From an uncultured Treponema sp. (lineage in GTDB: Bacteria > Spirochaetota > Spirochaetia > Treponematales > Treponemataceae), in contig CAKZZO010000030.1 in assembly GCA_937885175.1 (NCBI GenBank), positions 1-21,183 of the forward strand: a DNA stretch of 21,183 bases. Reading direction: 5' to 3'. The notes under the pieces are model-generated. The model worked only from the letters and a program-made list of their open reading frames with translations, had not been told where the DNA came from and searched no databases. Position numbers and translations under genes: made by a program. Positions 19,701-21,183 of this stretch are shown piece by piece. Each line of letters begins with the position of its first letter. The stretch's first letter is position 1.

Positions 19701-19772
19701 GCCTTTACCATGCGCAAACAGGAATGCATGAAGAGACAATAAAATGGACACCGCAACTATAATTTTTTTCAT
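13734..19772 (-). CDS. Secreted Ig-like-repeat protein, 2012 residues, with C-terminal outer-membrane barrel-like domain
   Basis: The start at 19770-19772 has an AAGGA site eight bases upstream. The N-terminus MKKIIVAVSILLSLHAFLFA is a typical Sec signal peptide with likely cleavage after Ala20 and no lipobox. About 12-13 Ig-like modules follow. Their boundaries include WVDPESDLP (near 70), YFIDNTEP (near 270), RYDPELDKP (near 370), LLVDNEKP (near 1095), FIIDNQSDLP (near 1290), INIDNTMP (near 1480) and VQVDNTAP (near 1795). A different, less regular segment lies near 790-880. Several modules carry S-x-D-x-G-x-(S/T)-(W/F/Y). From about 1840 the sequence changes to aromatic-rich amphipathic strands and ends GLRVNVF, the usual C-terminal Phe signal of outer-membrane barrels. 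Likely role: an outer-membrane-anchored protein with a long Ig-repeat part. It lies directly upstream of the 4218-residue gene and shares its module style. Function is unknown. Confidence 0.88.
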   Translation of the reverse strand: MKKIIVAVSILLSLHAFLFAHGKGDVTERSVNQEQSWREVFDLTDKKEGKYNILVRVQDQGGNEALGGPFNIWVDPESDLPVVGITNPLPKMRVTGNLNIVGTCIDDDAVDHVNLILDDNMADIKTAEGKEFWSFYLDTSELEEGPHTIEVFGTDINGLRGHSVTLMWNLDRRLPVTEVTNIGMGTLVSGKINLNGTVQDGNGIKSLAYSVDGGNSFTDVKLKADKETGVCEFNIPVNTKDIKDGPSVCWFKAQDKMGSVGIYSFLYFIDNTEPEVKVVYPAKDVKVNGKFSVVGYAKDVIGIEKLSWSANGETGDFDLVPGNPYWAKDFDFTNAEKAGAFDFSITATDIAGNVVTVKQSVRYDPELDKPTLTIDYPGEKQAVDGDVGMFFVRGIAYDDDGLASVSYSVDGGAEQTIEAQGVFYALYPNEENLVGGEHTITAYAVDQNGVKGTPITTHFIVKGKLPEITDVKLHSADGDEEVSQGSMINPESDASLLATLSSDAGIKSASYKMEWGTKGLLESEIPMPSKNGTKLVPVNIPLADAPWGLVRLTITATDIFDRTVEKKVMLHLADLTRITTDTPQVIFSDSRVSDAGDVINDTNNPATGYFIGGVAKSVQLVPKTKFAKVELKDNVIYLHGTNELGNSEPVKVRVTTDQGVTYDSRELIFHSGAPAPQVEITSVNGSLPDYHHFLNGNEPIHIEGKVTSESPLSRFSYRILTANANVSSDFVQGVEALPVSYANYNVEKLANDGTFSFDVDPYNFVRGNYVVEVIAENGKQAADAVFVSKIPPLPALSLDGTKAAVAHPPIISWFDGVDLYYVTTYQGSIEQNHSCGVFRREDMAPGVHTYEIAGKTLDTKKSYRSSFTTRKDGGVVVSFKSVNDAPYSSGMNLVLPRGSRGKAHLVANIEVVAAEFPVTAVSYEITGEKTAGGDNTQSGKASKISVVSEDKKHFEAVIPLDNLPARVTKVKVIADTAKGSGSYEGTIVIVRERDREMIDNSRQFYWTPQENVVYDEKTSSYAFAAGTTFSGYANVPAPISVSFASASAGLELSSEGNNVSITGVTEGLYRNVVVKIRDSQGVDYSSQPVTLLVDNEKPHVAILSPVQHAWLQDTLNLEVEASDTNGISSVEYSLDAGETWNAFTRRGSGGANTYAASVKLDEQEDGLLRLDVRATDRAGKTRVVASAFQKDTQPPVAEVIVPGVEDIINGENLIAFKVSDNGRMDHITYVAPPTGKTAPLPIDIPLAPIVTTHVGTVEKPLHDLMTFNFYDAAGNILTMREWNFIIDNQSDLPIAEVHLPEEEAVVTKDFTVSGIVYDDDGPSKIWYKIDDNAYQELPDYASSFSIDVPISSLIDNEHTVTVYAEDINGVKGPEFVRHFNVSLEEPKGNIINPSINTTVKETITIDGKARDKNGIRMVYVSLDNGNSYDASVGDFAHDKIETEWHFTVDTRVIQDGTHAVFFKIVDWYGIEALYSSLINIDNTMPEINLELPLDGSISTGMVFFSGQTTDNIELTDLHITVTSLEGKPVNSALARKDLEVGQIITEAINLSELNNGLYNIELSGSDAANNVTRVSRNIMLNKNAPKAKVDLLYPLNGEAVRGVFNIYGTAEGEAEITGLVLYVDGVQVQDTLLSSSGYYKFQLTPGLITDGEHKIRVQAILADGKKITSNEQYLTYTSYGPWITIDNFTYGDFAVDRPYIRGNSGYTIPEEELVAAKVKGASKDLKAAVEAKSVDRVELSLDNGRTFEKISSSGKWRYRIENKDIAEGYHFLLVRATMKNGETAVTRTIVQVDNTAPTIKLISPGAGGRYNQELVFSGLTHDDVELKDVTLFLRKGDKASYEVPKFIQGLYFDWHFWGATLFDIGVGLTFFDDNVKLQVQWGQFTKTQWALFKDGSYRYGGDSIIGAKILANVYYLPFRYLFGPDWEWLSMNVAVGANFTRFNDSGSGKAQILSAALAQLEFPRVTFAKQKMFRTIAFYTEGQLWFIPSDVSGDDIATIVPQISFGLRVNVF
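13737..14252 (-). other. C-terminal barrel-like domain of the 2012-residue protein
   Basis: The last ~170 residues contain seven or eight candidate transmembrane beta strands of alternating polar and non-polar residues: FDIGVGLTFF, VKLQVQWGQF, IIGAKILANVYYLPF, LSMNVAVGANFTRF, ILSAALAQLEFPRVTF, FRTIAFYTEGQLWFIP and IVPQISFGLRVNVF. The final Phe and alternating hydrophobics match the BAM-recognised C-terminal signal. The size fits an eight-stranded barrel of the OmpW/OprF-like type known in treponemes, not the 12-stranded autotransporter barrel. This is pattern reading, not a search. Confidence 0.65.
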
Positions 19773-19820
19773 AGTGCACTTCCTTTGTAATAAAAACTTG
19801 GCTTAACTATATTTGCTTAT

Positions 19821-19849
19821 ATTTTACCCGCAAATATACGCCTTGTCAA
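19821..19849 (-). promoter_or_regulatory. Near-consensus sigma70-type promoter of the 2012-residue gene
   Basis: On the minus strand a perfect TTGACA -35 (19844-19849) is followed after 17 bp by TAAAAT (19821-19826). Transcription would start near 19814, giving a leader of about 40 nt with the AAGGA ribosome site at 19781-19785. No operator-like palindrome was seen next to it. Confidence 0.8.
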
Positions 19850-20018
19850 ATTTTGAAGCAAAATGTAAACTTCTCCACTTCTTTTTCGGCAGAATTTGCA
19901 GAAAACTAAAGGAAGAGTATCCTGCCCAGCCACCCCCACATCATTTTCCAAATTTTCGTTTTTGCTGAGACTCATTCGCCTGTGCCCTTTTTGTCTTATA
20001 GCATTCTTCTATTTTTTG

Positions 20019-20027
20019 TGCTATACT
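20019..20027 (+). promoter_or_regulatory. Extended -10 box placed for a leaderless transcript
   Basis: TGC-TATACT ends six bases before the A of the start codon at 20034, so the ATG itself falls at the expected +1. No -35 match is evident at the right distance (tagcat), and there is no purine-rich ribosome site upstream of the ATG. An extended -10 can work without a good -35. The rest of the 261-bp divergent gap (19773-20033) holds only the leftward promoter and leader plus T-rich sequence. Confidence 0.45.
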
Positions 20028-20033
20028 TTCTGT

Positions 20034-21183
20034 ATGAACAATCGATTTCTGCCCATCGGCATTCAGGATTTTGAAAAACTCCGCACTTTCAACAATGTGT
20101 ATGTTGATAAGACTCAGTATATTTACGAGCTTACTCGCACTAGCAGCCCCTATTTTTTGAGCCGTCCCCGCCGATTCGGAAAAAGCCTTTTGCTCTCAAC
20201 AATGGAATATTATTTCCGCGGTAAGAAAGATTTGTTCAAGGGGCTTGCAATCGAAAATCTGGAAAAGGACTGGGTGGAATATCCAGTTATAAAAATCAGT
20301 TTTGGCGCGAACAGCTACGAAAATAACGCCCGCTTAAAGGCTCGTCTCAACGCCATTTTGACCGAAGCTGAAGAAAAATACCAAATTCTGCAAAGTAGCG
20401 AAGATGCGGCTGAAAGACTGAGCCATATAATCCATTCCGTTACCAAAAAGACCGGCAAACAGGTCGTCATCTTCATCGACGAATACGACAAGCCAATTTT
20501 GGACGCGCTCTACACCCAGTACGAGGAACAGAACCGTCAGGAGCTGAGAAGCTTCTACAGCCCGCTGAAGGACTGCGACCAGTACATCCGCTTTCTTTTC
20601 ATCACGGGAATCACGAAAGTGAGCCATGTGAACATCTTCTCAGGACTCAATCAGCTAGACGACATCAGCCTTGATAAAAAATACTCGTCGATTTGCGGTG
20701 TCTCGGAAAGTGAACTGGAAGAATATTTCATGCCGGAGATTGAAGCCCTTGCCGAAGAGCAGGAAATGAGCATTGAGGAAACGAAGGCAAAGCTCGCTCA
20801 GATGTATGACGGCTACCACTTCACCCACAATGTTGAGGGCGTTTACAATCCTTTCTGCCTCTTGAAGTGTTTTTCAGCAAATGATTTCGGCTCATATTGG
20901 TTTGAAAGCGGAACGCCATCTTTATTGGTAAAAACCCTTCAGAATCAGCCGATAGAGCTTACCAACATCGTGAACGGCAGGTTTGCGAACGAAAATCAGT
21001 TCAAAAACTACGACCCGGACTCAAAAAACATGCTCCCGGTCATTTACCAGAGCGGCTACCTTACGATTAAGGATTTTGAGAAGGAAACCCGCCTTTATAA
21101 GCTGGACTTTCCCAACCGGGAAGTGGAAGAAGGCTTCCTTGATGTCCTTCTCAAAAAATTCATCACCGTGCCTTACGACGACA
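20034..21183 (+). CDS. AAA-ATPase-like protein with expected C-terminal PD-(D/E)XK (DUF1703) domain, 3' end cut by window
   Basis: The first 383 codons are present and the frame is open to the window edge. Recognisable features of the AAA-ATPase-like family (PF09820 type): PIGIQDFEKLR near the N-terminus, YVDKT (23-27), the modified P-loop RPRRFGKSL (44-52), the Walker B-like IDEYDKP (148-154) with adjacent acidic residues, the GITKVSHVNIFSGLN stretch (about 200-214), and MYDGYHF with YNPFCLL near 262-285. Full family members are about 500-600 residues and normally end in a PD-(D/E)XK nuclease-like domain (PF08011, DUF1703), which would be outside the window. The family is uncharacterised and commonly multi-copy in Treponema, Bacteroides and similar genomes. 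The ATG at 20034 is chosen because it gives the usual family N-terminus; the next in-frame ATG is codon 57, beyond the P-loop. The gene is divergent from the giant genes and probably unrelated in function. Confidence 0.9.
   Translation, partial: MNNRFLPIGIQDFEKLRTFNNVYVDKTQYIYELTRTSSPYFLSRPRRFGKSLLLSTMEYYFRGKKDLFKGLAIENLEKDWVEYPVIKISFGANSYENNARLKARLNAILTEAEEKYQILQSSEDAAERLSHIIHSVTKKTGKQVVIFIDEYDKPILDALYTQYEEQNRQELRSFYSPLKDCDQYIRFLFITGITKVSHVNIFSGLNQLDDISLDKKYSSICGVSESELEEYFMPEIEALAEEQEMSIEETKAKLAQMYDGYHFTHNVEGVYNPFCLLKCFSANDFGSYWFESGTPSLLVKTLQNQPIELTNIVNGRFANENQFKNYDPDSKNMLPVIYQSGYLTIKDFEKETRLYKLDFPNREVEEGFLDVLLKKFITVPYDD

Noticed and set aside
951..19772. Ig repeats as nucleotide-level tandem repeats or a CRISPR-like array
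   Set aside because: The repeats are diverged and recognisable only in protein sequence; no regularly spaced identical DNA units were seen anywhere in the window.
20334..20627. 97-codon minus-strand open frame inside the AAA-ATPase-like gene
   Set aside because: Antisense to the Walker B region of a clearly recognisable protein.

Overview
The window looks like chromosomal DNA of a spirochaete, most likely Treponema and probably a host-associated species. The grounds are a giant lipoprotein with a relaxed spirochaete-type lipobox, a second giant Ig-repeat protein ending in an outer-membrane-type barrel, and flanking copies of two nuclease families that are typically multi-copy in such genomes. 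Genus and species are inference; there is no rRNA or housekeeping gene to confirm them.

Layout. (1) 1-815, plus strand: two tandem remnants of the C-terminal half of a PD-(D/E)XK transposase/Rpn-type nuclease (PDDEXK_2-like). They share a perfect 116-bp direct repeat. The second remnant is broken by a block of three consecutive perfect hairpins (560-642). (2) 815-950: a short convergent intergenic gap with an inverted repeat that may terminate both strands. (3) 951-13607, minus strand: a single 4218-residue open frame for a predicted lipoprotein, with about 20 Ig-like modules followed by a roughly 600-residue C-terminal region that reads like a beta-propeller head. (4) 13608-13733: a clear terminator hairpin and a good sigma70-type promoter. 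(5) 13734-19772, minus strand: a 2012-residue secreted protein with about 12-13 Ig-like modules and a C-terminal region of amphipathic strands ending in Phe, as in outer-membrane beta-barrels. (6) 19773-20033: a divergent intergenic region with a near-consensus promoter for the 2012-residue gene and an extended -10 box placed so that the rightward gene would be leaderless. (7) 20034 to the window end, plus strand: the first 383 codons of an AAA-ATPase-like/DUF1703-type gene, cut by the window edge.

The two giant genes lie in series on one strand and share domain style, including the unusual linker form D-P-x-x-D-x-P between Ig modules, so they are probably related by descent. The sequence suggests an envelope locus: one protein with its own C-terminal membrane anchor, and one lipid-anchored rod with a globular head. 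Whether they act together is inference. More than 85% of the window is these two genes. Almost all other open frames opposite them are shadows.
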